From Antricoccus suffuscus (GTDB lineage: Bacteria; Actinomycetota; Actinomycetes; Mycobacteriales; Antricoccaceae), in NCBI RefSeq assembly GCF_003003235.1, contig NZ_PVUE01000003.1, positions 1 through 64,000 of the forward strand: 64,000 bases of DNA. The letters are read 5' to 3'. The notes beneath the pieces are model-generated. The model was not told the DNA's origin, did not search any database, and saw only the letters and a program-made list of their open reading frames with translations. A program made the position numbers and the translations under genes. Shown here piece by piece: positions 26,361 through 34,743 of this stretch (within the stretch, counting starts at the first letter, position 1; every line of letters starts with the position of its first letter).

Positions 26361-27167
26361 CTACGGCGCGTCAGGCGCTGCGGGCCCGGGCGCCAACGGA
26401 GCGCTGATTGCTTCCGGCGTACGGTTCAGCGGATCCTCGGCGCTGCGGCCATCCACGTTGAGGACACCTTCGATCTCGATCTTGTCCTGCCCCCAGATCA
26501 GGTTGTAGAACAACGCGCCGATCACGGCACCAATCAGCGGCGCGACGATGAACAGCCACAGTTGACCGAGCGCCGTACCGCCGGAGAACACCGCCGATCC
26601 CAGGCTCCGTGCCGGGTTGGCCGAACCGCCGGTGACCGGGATGCTCACGAGATAGACGACCGCGAGGGTGAAGCCGATCCCGACGCTCGCGCTCGCGGCC
26701 GTGCCGATCCGGTCGGTTGCGGCGAGAACGACGAAGACCATCACAAACGTCAGCGCGATCTCGATGCCGAACGCGGAGGTCTGGGAGTAGCCGTCCGGGC
26801 TCGCCGTACCCCATCCGTTGGGCGCAAGGCGATCGACGCCCGAGTGGTAGCCGGGTCGACCGCTCGCGACGCCGAAGATGACTGCGGCACCCGCGATCGC
26901 ACCCAGCAGTTGCGCCACGACGTAGGCGATGGCGTCCTTGACGGCGATCTTGCTGGTCACCATGAGCCCGACCGTGACGGCTGGATTGACGTGACAGCCG
27001 GAGATCGGACCGATGGCATAGACGAGGAAGGTCAGTGTGAGACCGAACGCGAGCGCTACGCCGAGGTGGCCCACACCGGTGCCGCCGAGGACCGCAGCGC
27101 CGACGCCGGCCATGACGAGAATTCCAGTACCGACGAATTCGGCGAGGTAGCTGCGCCAGGCGTTCAT
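26361..27167 (-). CDS. aqpZ: Aquaporin (AqpZ-like, MIP family)
   Basis: 268 aa from MNAWRSYLAEFVGTGILVM, with GGAAGGA upstream; the open frame extends further but without homology. It has six helices and two half-helices, with both NPA boxes present (HVNPAVTVG and SANPARSLG, the Arg being the selectivity-filter Arg). It transports water; the tail carries a soluble 35-residue extension. Confidence 0.92.
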   Translation of the reverse strand: MNAWRSYLAEFVGTGILVMAGVGAAVLGGTGVGHLGVALAFGLTLTFLVYAIGPISGCHVNPAVTVGLMVTSKIAVKDAIAYVVAQLLGAIAGAAVIFGVASGRPGYHSGVDRLAPNGWGTASPDGYSQTSAFGIEIALTFVMVFVVLAATDRIGTAASASVGIGFTLAVVYLVSIPVTGGSANPARSLGSAVFSGGTALGQLWLFIVAPLIGAVIGALFYNLIWGQDKIEIEGVLNVDGRSAEDPLNRTPEAISAPLAPGPAAPDAP

Positions 27168-27323
27168 TCTTGGTCCTTCCAGACACGAATACGAGTAACC
27201 AGCCGAAGCGCACACGCGCCGCGTGAAATCTATCAGCGAGTGGCCGGGTCGCGCCTCTTTTCGGCCTCTGAAGGCGGATCGCCTGTCGGCCGCGTCGCCG
27301 GTCGCCGGCGTACTGTCTGAGGC

Positions 27324-27755
27324 ATGACGACCTGGACCCAACCGACCGAGGCCGAGCGGTTCGCGCTGTTGCGTGATGCCAAGACGATCGCGATCGTCGG
27401 GGCCTCGCCGAACCCGGAGCGTTCCTCCAACGAGATCGCGCGCTATCTGAAGGCGCGGGCGTCGTACGAGCTCTACTACGTCAATCCGACCGTCGAGGAG
27501 GTATTGGGGGAGAAGGCCTACGACTCGCTCGCGGACCTGCCCGTCGTGCCGGACATCGTCGATGTGTTCCGCCGGTCTTCGCAGTTTCCGGCCGTTGCGG
27601 ACGAGGCGATCAGCGTGGGAGCCAAGGCTGTGTGGGGCCAGCTCGGCGTCGCCGATCAAGACGCTGCGCAGAAGGCGACCGATGCGGGACTCACCGTAGT
27701 GATGGACGCGTGTATCGCCGTGGAGCACTCGAAGTACCGCTCCGAGCTCGGTTAG
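27324..27755 (+). CDS. CoA-binding domain protein (YccU-like)
   Basis: 143 aa: AKTIAIVGASPNPERSSNEIARYLKARASYELYYVNPTVEEVLGEKAYDSLADLP and a C-terminal DACIAVEHSKY. It has the small CoA-binding Rossmann fold found in YccU and the succinyl-CoA synthetase alpha subunit. Role unknown. It overlaps the end of the AlkD gene by 4 bp in convergent orientation. Confidence 0.87.
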   Translation: MTTWTQPTEAERFALLRDAKTIAIVGASPNPERSSNEIARYLKARASYELYYVNPTVEEVLGEKAYDSLADLPVVPDIVDVFRRSSQFPAVADEAISVGAKAVWGQLGVADQDAAQKATDAGLTVVMDACIAVEHSKYRSELG

Positions 27756-28444
27756 AGGTGCTTGAGCGCCTCTCGTTTGCTCAGCCCGGATAGCTCGCCT
27801 TCGTGCGCCGCGACATAGTCACGCACCCACTCGGGGTCGTGCCTGGCGTACTGCCGAAGTGCCCACCCGATGGCCTTGCGGATGAAGAACTCCTTGTCGC
27901 CGAGGTTGGGCTCGATAGCGGCCGAGAGTAGCTCGGTGTCGGTCTGCTCACGCATCGCGAGCTGCGCGATGATCGACGTACGCCGCAGCCACATGTCCGA
28001 GTCTTGCGACCAGGTAAGCAAAGTAGGCGTGATCTTGGCGGGGTAGCGCTTGAGTAGTACGCCGATCCGATTGCCGGCCACCTCGTCGACGATGTCCCAC
28101 CACGCGCCGTGAGTGATGAGGTGCTTATACAGAGGTACGGCGGCGGGCCGCTGATATACGTCGTACGCGCGGTAACCGCTCAGCGCGACCGCGGCGTACC
28201 ACTCCTCACGAAACCGGGCATTGTCGAACATCGCGCGCACCGTTTGCCGCCACGACGTGACGTCCGGGAGGGTGTGCTGCGCGAAGGCCTGTTGGGAAAT
28301 CTTGCGTACCGTCGGCATGGGTACGCCGTAGTAGGGCATCGCAGATTTCATGTATGCCTGCATTTTGGGGGCACGCGAACGATCGGCGACACTCTGGAGT
28401 TGCTGACGAAGGTCCGTGATCAGACGCTCGCCGATTGGATGCAC
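27752..28444 (-). CDS. DNA alkylation repair protein (AlkD-like HEAT-repeat glycosylase)
   Basis: 230 aa of helical repeats with MKSAMPYYGVPMPTVRKISQQ and LLTWSQDSDMWLRRTSIIAQL. It resembles AlkC/AlkD glycosylases that remove N-alkylated purines without base flipping. The DWG/W-R-x-x pattern needed for catalysis is only partly recognisable. Confidence 0.82.
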   Translation of the reverse strand: MHPIGERLITDLRQQLQSVADRSRAPKMQAYMKSAMPYYGVPMPTVRKISQQAFAQHTLPDVTSWRQTVRAMFDNARFREEWYAAVALSGYRAYDVYQRPAAVPLYKHLITHGAWWDIVDEVAGNRIGVLLKRYPAKITPTLLTWSQDSDMWLRRTSIIAQLAMREQTDTELLSAAIEPNLGDKEFFIRKAIGWALRQYARHDPEWVRDYVAAHEGELSGLSKREALKHL

Positions 28445-28447
28445 GTC

Positions 28448-29386
28448 TTAAATGCTTCCGCTGAAGGTGTCGCACTTGGCCATATCGCCGGAGTCGATGC
28501 CGCGCTTGAACCACTTGTAGCGCTGGGCCGATGTGCCGTGGGTGAAGGACTCCGGGTTGACCCCGCCCCCGCCTTGCGACTGGATGTGGTCGTCTCCGAT
28601 GGCTTGCGCTGCGTCGAGGCCCGCCTTGATGTCCGCGTCGGTGATCTCGGTGATGATCTTGACGCCTTGGCTGTCCGTTGTGCCGGTCGCATGATTGGCC
28701 CACACGCCCGCGTAGCAGTCGGCCTGCAGCTCGATGCGTACGGAGCTGCTGTTGGCCCCGCTCTGCCCGTCCTGGGCCTGTGACAAGGTGCCGAGCAGGT
28801 CCTGGATGTGGTGGCCGTATTCGTGGGCGACGACGTACGCCTGCACAAATGGGACGTTCTGGGCGCCGAGCTGCTGCAGCATCGTGTCGAAGAACGACGG
28901 GTCGATGTAGACGACCTTGTCATTTGGGCAGTAGAACGGGCCGACTGCTGACGTCGCTTGGCCGCAGCCGGTGTTGGTGCCCTGGCTGAACAGTTGCGTG
29001 ATCGACGGTTCGTAAGGGACGTGCTGAGGGGTGTGGCCCGGGAGGTAGCCGTTCCAGAACTGCTGGACGCTGTTGACGATGAGATTGAGCCTGCAGTCAG
29101 TGCGGTCGACGGCGTTGGGGTCGGTCTGGCAGGTGGCGATGTCACCGCCGCCGACCTGTGGCGACGCACCCTGAGCGGAGCTGCCGTCGTTACCGAACAG
29201 TCCGCCCCCGCCACCGCCGAGGAATTGCATAACGATGAAGATGATGACCCCAACGACGCCGAGACCACCTGCGCTGCCGCCGATCCCGCCCGGCAGGCGA
29301 ATACCGCCGCCACCGCCTCCACCTCCGCTACCGCGCACGTCCGAAATCTGTGACGTGTCGATCTGGGCGTTCTTGTTGAATTGCAT
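28448..29386 (-). CDS. Neutral zinc metallopeptidase (YpfJ family), membrane-anchored
   Basis: 312 aa. A Gly-rich N-terminus precedes one transmembrane helix (about 36-56). The catalytic AYVVAHEYGHHIQDLLG segment holds the HEXXH-like zinc site, and YDQNxx/QADCYAGVWANHA follows with the third ligand region. Domain outside the membrane. It ends 4 bp before the AlkD start. Confidence 0.9.
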   Translation of the reverse strand: MQFNKNAQIDTSQISDVRGSGGGGGGGGIRLPGGIGGSAGGLGVVGVIIFIVMQFLGGGGGGLFGNDGSSAQGASPQVGGGDIATCQTDPNAVDRTDCRLNLIVNSVQQFWNGYLPGHTPQHVPYEPSITQLFSQGTNTGCGQATSAVGPFYCPNDKVVYIDPSFFDTMLQQLGAQNVPFVQAYVVAHEYGHHIQDLLGTLSQAQDGQSGANSSSVRIELQADCYAGVWANHATGTTDSQGVKIITEITDADIKAGLDAAQAIGDDHIQSQGGGGVNPESFTHGTSAQRYKWFKRGIDSGDMAKCDTFSGSI

Positions 29387-29434
29387 GGCGGAGCCTCACT
29401 CGGGCGGTCTACGGCTGCGGGACTTCGGATGCAC

Positions 29435-30424
29435 CTATTTCTCCGGCTCAAAGACTAGTGCAGTGGCCCGCGCCGTAGTGCATGAAACGACATATCCGCC
29501 CGTCGTACCGATCGCGATCAGGCGTTCGGCGGCATCCGGCGCATCTAGGTGGACGATGACTTGACCTTGGTCGAGTGCCTCGTCCTTGATCTGCTCCCAT
29601 CGGCGCCGAGCCTGGTGCCCGTCGGTGAGTAGCCCGGCGACATCGCCGGTGCGAAGTAGCTCGCGTGCCTGCATGAGTTGTTCGATGTAGTTGCCGAGCG
29701 TCGCATCCAGGTGCGGGTTACCGGCGATAATCGCCTCGACCAGTTCCGGTCGCGTGGAGGCGACTCGAGTGGCGTCGCGAAACGATCCGGCGCCGAGGCC
29801 GAGCGCGGGCTGCCAGTCGCTGCCGATCGCGAGCGTCTCGGCGAGGATGTGCGGCAGGTGACTGATCCAGGCCACCGACCGGTCGTGCGCGTCGCTTGAG
29901 GCCGGGGTGATCTGCCCGGTTGTCGCGGTGACGATCTGCGCGACCTGCGCCCACCGGGTGAGGTCCGTGCGCCGGTCGAGGGTGAGCACCCAGCGCGCGC
30001 TGTCCAGCAGATCAACTCTCGCGGCGTGAAACCCGGATTCCGACGTACCGGCCATCGGATGCGCGCCGACAAACCGGTGCGCGTGCGGCGTACGGGCGGC
30101 GGCGTCGCGCAGCGGCGACTTCACCGACACGACGTCGGTCACGGTGACCGACTCAGGCGTCTGGTCCAGCACCTTGGGAAGCATCTCGAGCACCGGTTCG
30201 AGCGGCGCGGCGAGTACGACGAGGGCGTGGTCCGGTAGCTGCTGCAGGAGCTCGTCCTGGCTGTCGGCCGTGCCGATTCCGGCGTCGTTCGCTGCGGCGC
30301 GGGTGTCCGGGTCCCGTGAAAAGCCGCGTACGTCGTACCCGAGGGACTGCGCCTTGAGCGCGAGTGAGCCACCGATCAGGCCGAGGCCGAGGACCGCGAC
30401 GGTGGGTTTCGTGAGTGTCGCCAT
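29435..30424 (-). CDS. tyrA: Prephenate dehydrogenase
   Basis: About 329 aa from ATG 30424 (a start six codons upstream, 30442, is also possible). A TAATCT -10-like hexamer sits just upstream, suggesting leaderless transcription. The Rossmann motif is AVLGLGLIGGSLALKAQSLG, with PLEPVLEMLPKVL, GAHPMAGTSESGFHAA and the catalytic His in ISHLPHILAETLA. It makes 4-hydroxyphenylpyruvate for tyrosine. A C-terminal domain of about 50 residues may be regulatory. It is divergent from tadA. Confidence 0.88.
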   Translation of the reverse strand: MATLTKPTVAVLGLGLIGGSLALKAQSLGYDVRGFSRDPDTRAAANDAGIGTADSQDELLQQLPDHALVVLAAPLEPVLEMLPKVLDQTPESVTVTDVVSVKSPLRDAAARTPHAHRFVGAHPMAGTSESGFHAARVDLLDSARWVLTLDRRTDLTRWAQVAQIVTATTGQITPASSDAHDRSVAWISHLPHILAETLAIGSDWQPALGLGAGSFRDATRVASTRPELVEAIIAGNPHLDATLGNYIEQLMQARELLRTGDVAGLLTDGHQARRRWEQIKDEALDQGQVIVHLDAPDAAERLIAIGTTGGYVVSCTTARATALVFEPEK

Positions 30425-30479
30425 GCAGTAGAGATTAGCCATCCAGGTGTGCCGCTATCTAGAGCCGTAACCTTGGCGC

Positions 30480-30977
30480 ATGAGTTTTGCGGCTGGGGCG
30501 GCGTACGACGGGGCGATGCGTGCCGCGATCGGCCAGGGTCAGCGGGCGCTCGAGTCGGGCGACGTACCGGTCGGCGCCGTACTGGTCGACTCCGCCGGCC
30601 TCGTGGTCGCGACCGGTTTCAATGCCCGCGAACGGGACGGCGACTCGACCGCGCACGCTGAGATCGTGGCGATCCGGGCGGCCTCATCGGCGCTGGGCAA
30701 CTGGCGGCTGGACGGCCTGACTCTGGTCGTCACGCTGGAACCGTGCACGATGTGCGCGGGCGCAGCGGTGCTGGCGCGGGTCGACCGGATCGTGTTTGGC
30801 GCGGCAGAGCCGAAGACTGGTGCGGTGGGTTCGGTGTGGGACGTCGTACGGGACCCGCGTAACAACCACCGCCCCGAAGTCCTCGGGCCCTGGGATCTCG
30901 CGCCGGACGTCAGTGCCGAGTGCGCCGATCTTGTGCGGGACTTTTTCGCCGATCGGCGGGGCGCGAGTGACGGATGA
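30480..30977 (+). CDS. tadA: tRNA adenosine(34) deaminase
   Basis: 165 aa. Zinc motif HAEIVAIRAA and PCTMCAGAAVLARVDRIVFGA, with RNNHRPEV in the substrate-binding C-terminus. It makes inosine at position 34 of tRNA-Arg(ACG), whose gene is at 23845. The stop codon is inside the first unit of the tandem repeat at 30967. Confidence 0.93.
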   Translation: MSFAAGAAYDGAMRAAIGQGQRALESGDVPVGAVLVDSAGLVVATGFNARERDGDSTAHAEIVAIRAASSALGNWRLDGLTLVVTLEPCTMCAGAAVLARVDRIVFGAAEPKTGAVGSVWDVVRDPRNNHRPEVLGPWDLAPDVSAECADLVRDFFADRRGASDG

Positions 30978-31023
30978 GCGGACTTTCGTGACGGATGAGC
31001 GGACTTTCGTGACGGATCGCGGG
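30967..31023. repeat. 21-nt tandem repeat, locus C (2.7 units)
   Basis: Units at 30967-30987 and 30988-31008 are identical; a third is truncated. They contain GGACTTTCGTGACGGAT, the locus A core plus one base. The tadA stop is within the first unit. Confidence 0.8.
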
Positions 31024-31065
31024 GTGGTGCCGGGGCGGGCCGGGTGATCGCGTACCCTTTTTCGC

Positions 31066-31153
31066 GGTGGCGTGTCCGAGCGGCCGAAGGTGCAACACTC
31101 GAAATGTTGTGTAGGGCAACCTACCGTGGGTTCAAATCCCACCGCCACCGCCA
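31066..31153 (+). tRNA. tRNA-Ser (anticodon CGA)
   Basis: Acceptor GGTGGCG/CGCCACC, anticodon loop with CGA (CTCGAAA), long variable arm, discriminator G at 31150, with CCA encoded at 31151-31153. Confidence 0.95.
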
Positions 31154-31157
31154 AGTG

Positions 31158-31191
31158 AAATGGCCCCCGACGTCAGCGTCGGGGGCCATTT
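31158..31191 (+). terminator. Hairpin terminator downstream of tRNA-Ser(CGA)
   Basis: 15-bp perfect arms (31158-31172 and 31177-31191) with a TCAG loop. It begins 4 nt after the CCA end. Confidence 0.8.
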
Positions 31192-31207
31192 GGCATTGTG
31201 TGCCGCG

Positions 31208-31255
31208 TTAGGTGAAACAGATCGACTCAATGGTGAGTCAATCTGTTGCACCTAA
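31208..31255. repeat. Dispersed inverted-repeat element of a second family, copy 2
   Basis: 22-base arms with two mismatches (31208-31229 and 31234-31255) around a 4-nt centre. Arms share ends and left half with 9439-9486. It may double as terminator for the converging mhuD gene. Confidence 0.65.
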
Positions 31256-31280
31256 GACGCATCGTGGGGTGACGGCGCGA

Positions 31281-31586
31281 CTAATCCTCGAGGTCGACGA
31301 TCTCGAACTCGAGGAGATCGGCGCCGGTTGCGACCACTGACTGTCCGTTTTGGGCGGCCGTGTGCGCCGCGGGAGCGCGCTTGTCAGCCCAGTCGCGGAA
31401 GGCTTCTTCGGTCTCCCACGTGGTCACGACGAAATAGCGCGTCTCGCCCTTGGTCGGGCGTAGCAGCTGAAATCCTTCGAAACCCGGTGATGAATCGACC
31501 GCGTGCTTCCGCGCGGCGAAGCGCTTCTCGAGTTCGGGTCCGGCGCCGTCCGGCACCGAGATGGCGTTGATCTTCACGACAGACAT
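31281..31586 (-). CDS. mhuD: Haem-degrading monooxygenase, MhuD-like
   Basis: 101 aa from MSVVKINAISVPDGAGPELEK, an N-terminus close to that of mycobacterial MhuD. The three key residues of that enzyme are in register: N7, W66 (in FRDWADKR) and H75. It degrades haem to an iron-free tetrapyrrole and releases iron. Family length and sequence agree throughout (SPGFEGFQLLRP, RYFVVTTWETEEAF). Iron-related regulation is expected but I see no Fe-box. Confidence 0.88.
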   Translation of the reverse strand: MSVVKINAISVPDGAGPELEKRFAARKHAVDSSPGFEGFQLLRPTKGETRYFVVTTWETEEAFRDWADKRAPAAHTAAQNGQSVVATGADLLEFEIVDLED

Positions 31587-31725
31587 GCTCCAAGGGTACG
31601 GCGACCCGCGCCGGTCGCGACGGTGTCGGTCCGCCGCGCACTCTGCTATACCGAATATGTACCGGCTCGACCTTCCCGGTGGATTGGTCGGGCGGCGCAG
31701 CGAATGCGGTCGCGGGGGTAGCAAA

Positions 31726-34656
31726 ATGCGCGCTTCGCAAAGCGGTGATGGCCCGCCGAATGGCGGGGCGTTCATCGGACGCTGCGCTGAACTTGCCCGG
31801 ATCGAGTCCGCGGTCGCATCGGTGGCGAGTGGCGCTCCCGGGATCCTGCTGTTCACCGGTCTGGAGGGGATCGGTACGACGCGGCTCGCATACGAGGCGC
31901 TGGATAGTGCCGCGGCGGCCGGGTTCGCGACGTTCCGTGGCCGAGCCACCGAGCTGGACCGCGACCTGGCGTACGGGCCGTTCGTGGGTGCTTTTAGCGG
32001 CTATCTTGGTCGCCTCGAGCGCGACGAGCGCGACTCGCTGTTGTTGGACCTGTCGCAGTTAGGACTGTTATTCGCCGGTCTCGGTCTTAGCGCGGTGCGG
32101 CCGGTCGGCGATCCGGAGGTGGAACGCGTACGGCTGTTGAGCGCGATGGCCTGCCTCATCGAACGACTTGCGAGCCTTCGTCCGATGGCGCTCCTGGTTG
32201 ATGACGCGCACTTCATGGACGCCTCGAGCGCGTCGCTGTTGCGTCACCTCACTGACTCCTTGACTGGTGCGCCGGTGCTCGTCGTACTGACCGCGCAGCC
32301 GGACCGAGCGGCGGCCAAGCCGATGCGCGTACTCCTCCACCACCTCAGTACGTCGCCGTGGTGGTTGGATCGAGTCCAGGTGGATCCGTTAAGTGACAGC
32401 GAATCTGCTGATCTTTTCGCTAGAGCGCTGAGCCGACCCGCCGGCGTCCACCTCCTCGACGAGGTGATTGCTCGATGCGCCGGCCGGCCGTTGTTTCTCG
32501 AGTCCTTGGCACACACGCTCAACGACGCCGAACGGTTGGCCGAGCGGCCGACGAATTTTGTCCTTAACAGCTCGCGGATTACGCTCCCACGAGACATCCA
32601 AGACGAGCTCGGCTCGCGGCTGGCCACGCTGGATGATGATGAAAGGGCGATCACCCGGATCCTCGCCACCGCAGTCGACGCCTGCAATCTGCGGTTGCTG
32701 CGGGCCGCGTGCGATCTCGCCGATCCGGCGTTGACCGCAGCAATCGATCGGCTCGAACGTCGGCATCTGATCGTGTCGTCCGATCGCGGTTACGTCCTCG
32801 CCCACCGGATGCTCATCGATACGGTGATGGCGCGGTTGACGCAGATCCAGCGACAGCTGTTGCACGCCCGTCTTGCTAGGACAATCGCCGATGTAGAGCC
32901 GAATAATCCGGCATGCGCTGAGCATGTCATTCTCGCCGGCGACGTGATACCCGACGATGAAGCGTTGCCACTTCTGCTCGTCGGTGCGCATCATGCGCGA
33001 TCGGTCGGCGCGGTCGACGACGCGGTCCGCTATCTGGAGATCGCGCTGACGGCCGCCACGACGGATCCGATCGACCTTCAGGCGCAGATTCTCGGAGAGC
33101 TTGGGGACCTTTCGCGGACGGCGGGGCGATTGGACGTCGCGCGCGGTTACTGGACGGACGCCCTCACCATTTATGTGGCAAACGCCGACCCGCTCGGGAC
33201 GAGCCGGGCGCACCGCGAGCTGGGAATGCTGACTTGGTCCGCGGGCGACTTGACCGGGGCCAGGCAGCATCTGGACGAGGCCGGCCAATCGCTCGCGCAG
33301 AGCCAACCGAGCGCGGAGCACGCCGAGTTGATGCACGCACGGACAATGATGGCGACCCGGCTGGGTGATGCCGAAGAGGTCACTGCAACCGCGGCCGAAC
33401 TGCGTCGGCTCGCCGACGAGCTCGGCGCGCCCGAGTTCAGTGCGCGCGCCTATCTGGCCGAAGCGTTCAATGCTTTCGCGGTCACCGATTTTGAACGGGC
33501 GGACGCCAGCAACGAGCTTGCATTGACCGCTGCGCGAGCAGCCGGGCAGCCGATGCTCGAGGCCCGCGCCTACGACCAGTTTTCGATTGTCGCGGCGTCG
33601 GCTGCCGATATCGAGCGACTACGCCGTTTCAGTGCGGCAAGCCTGAAGATCGCGACGCAGCTGGGTGCGCCGATGATGGAGGCGTGGCCGCGCAGCAGGC
33701 TCATGATGGCCGATTTTCTCGCAGGCGACTGGAACTCCGCGCTGGCGACGGCCGGCGAGGTGATTGAGCTGGGACACCAGTACGGCGACCATCGGGGGCG
33801 GGTCAGCTCGCACGCGATGTATGCATGGCTACTCGCGCACCGCGGCCGGCTGACCGAGGCTCGTCAGTATCTCGATCGCGCGACCGAGATCGCCAGGGGC
33901 GGACGTGGGCCGAGCAGCACCAACATGAACGTCGTCGTGGCGAGTACGACGCTCGCGCTCGCTGAGGGCCATCTGTCCCTAGCCGCAGAGCTCGGCGCAC
34001 CGTTGGCCAACCTCGCCATCGCGTGGTATCCCATCGTCGCCCTCGAACCACTGGCCGTCGCGCTCGCTACCAGCGGTCAAGCGGCGGAGGCGACAGAGCT
34101 TACCGGTCGGTTGCGCTCACTGAAATCCTGCGGCACGGAGTTTCCGGCCGCGATCGCCGACTGGGTGGACGGCCTCGCGCTGCCGGAACACTCCGAGGCG
34201 TTACTCGCGCGCGCCGCCGACGCCTTCGACCGGGTGGGTACGCCGTACTACGCGGCACGAGCGAGACTCTCGCGCGCCACTGCACTGCGGCGTACCGACA
34301 CGACGTCGGCGGTCCGGGACGGGACCGCCGCGCTGGTTGTGTTCGACCGGCTTGGCGCCGCACGGCACTCGAAACTGGCCAGGGAGCTTTTGCGCGACCT
34401 AGGCACGACGCCGTCGCGGGGGCGTTCACACCATGCAACCGGCAGCCCGCTCAGCACGCGTGAGCTGGAGGTCGCGCGGCTCGTGGCCTCCGGGCGCAGC
34501 AACGCTGATGTCGCTACCGAGCTATTTATCAGCCCACGCACGGTGACTACGCACCTAGACCGTATTTATGCCCGTCTCGGCCTCAACTCGAGGGTCGCGT
34601 TGACGCGCTATCTCGCCGACTCCGGGCTGTTGGATGAGAGCCGCCCGGGTACGTAA
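31726..34656 (+). CDS. LuxR-family (LAL-type) transcriptional regulator with AAA ATPase-like domain
   Basis: 976 aa from ATG 31726, chosen for the CGGGGG Shine-Dalgarno at 31713-31718 (an upstream ATG at 31657 lacks one). An N-terminal NTPase module is followed by about 500 residues of TPR-like helical repeats. A C-terminal LuxR HTH ends the protein (LSTRELEVARLVASGRSNADVATELFISPRTVTTHLDRIYARLGLNSR). The Walker B LLVDDAHFMD is intact, but the Walker A lysine is threonine (GLEGIGTTRL, T51). It sits upstream of the dikinase/oxygenase/ligase cluster and most likely controls it. Confidence 0.87.
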   Translation: MRASQSGDGPPNGGAFIGRCAELARIESAVASVASGAPGILLFTGLEGIGTTRLAYEALDSAAAAGFATFRGRATELDRDLAYGPFVGAFSGYLGRLERDERDSLLLDLSQLGLLFAGLGLSAVRPVGDPEVERVRLLSAMACLIERLASLRPMALLVDDAHFMDASSASLLRHLTDSLTGAPVLVVLTAQPDRAAAKPMRVLLHHLSTSPWWLDRVQVDPLSDSESADLFARALSRPAGVHLLDEVIARCAGRPLFLESLAHTLNDAERLAERPTNFVLNSSRITLPRDIQDELGSRLATLDDDERAITRILATAVDACNLRLLRAACDLADPALTAAIDRLERRHLIVSSDRGYVLAHRMLIDTVMARLTQIQRQLLHARLARTIADVEPNNPACAEHVILAGDVIPDDEALPLLLVGAHHARSVGAVDDAVRYLEIALTAATTDPIDLQAQILGELGDLSRTAGRLDVARGYWTDALTIYVANADPLGTSRAHRELGMLTWSAGDLTGARQHLDEAGQSLAQSQPSAEHAELMHARTMMATRLGDAEEVTATAAELRRLADELGAPEFSARAYLAEAFNAFAVTDFERADASNELALTAARAAGQPMLEARAYDQFSIVAASAADIERLRRFSAASLKIATQLGAPMMEAWPRSRLMMADFLAGDWNSALATAGEVIELGHQYGDHRGRVSSHAMYAWLLAHRGRLTEARQYLDRATEIARGGRGPSSTNMNVVVASTTLALAEGHLSLAAELGAPLANLAIAWYPIVALEPLAVALATSGQAAEATELTGRLRSLKSCGTEFPAAIADWVDGLALPEHSEALLARAADAFDRVGTPYYAARARLSRATALRRTDTTSAVRDGTAALVVFDRLGAARHSKLARELLRDLGTTPSRGRSHHATGSPLSTRELEVARLVASGRSNADVATELFISPRTVTTHLDRIYARLGLNSRVALTRYLADSGLLDESRPGT

Positions 34657-34743
34657 CGGCGCGAATACGCAATTGTGCCGATACCGGCGACAACGGTGGC
34701 GGCGCATGCTGATCGTGCACTTCGAATCCGCTGGGGGATAGAG

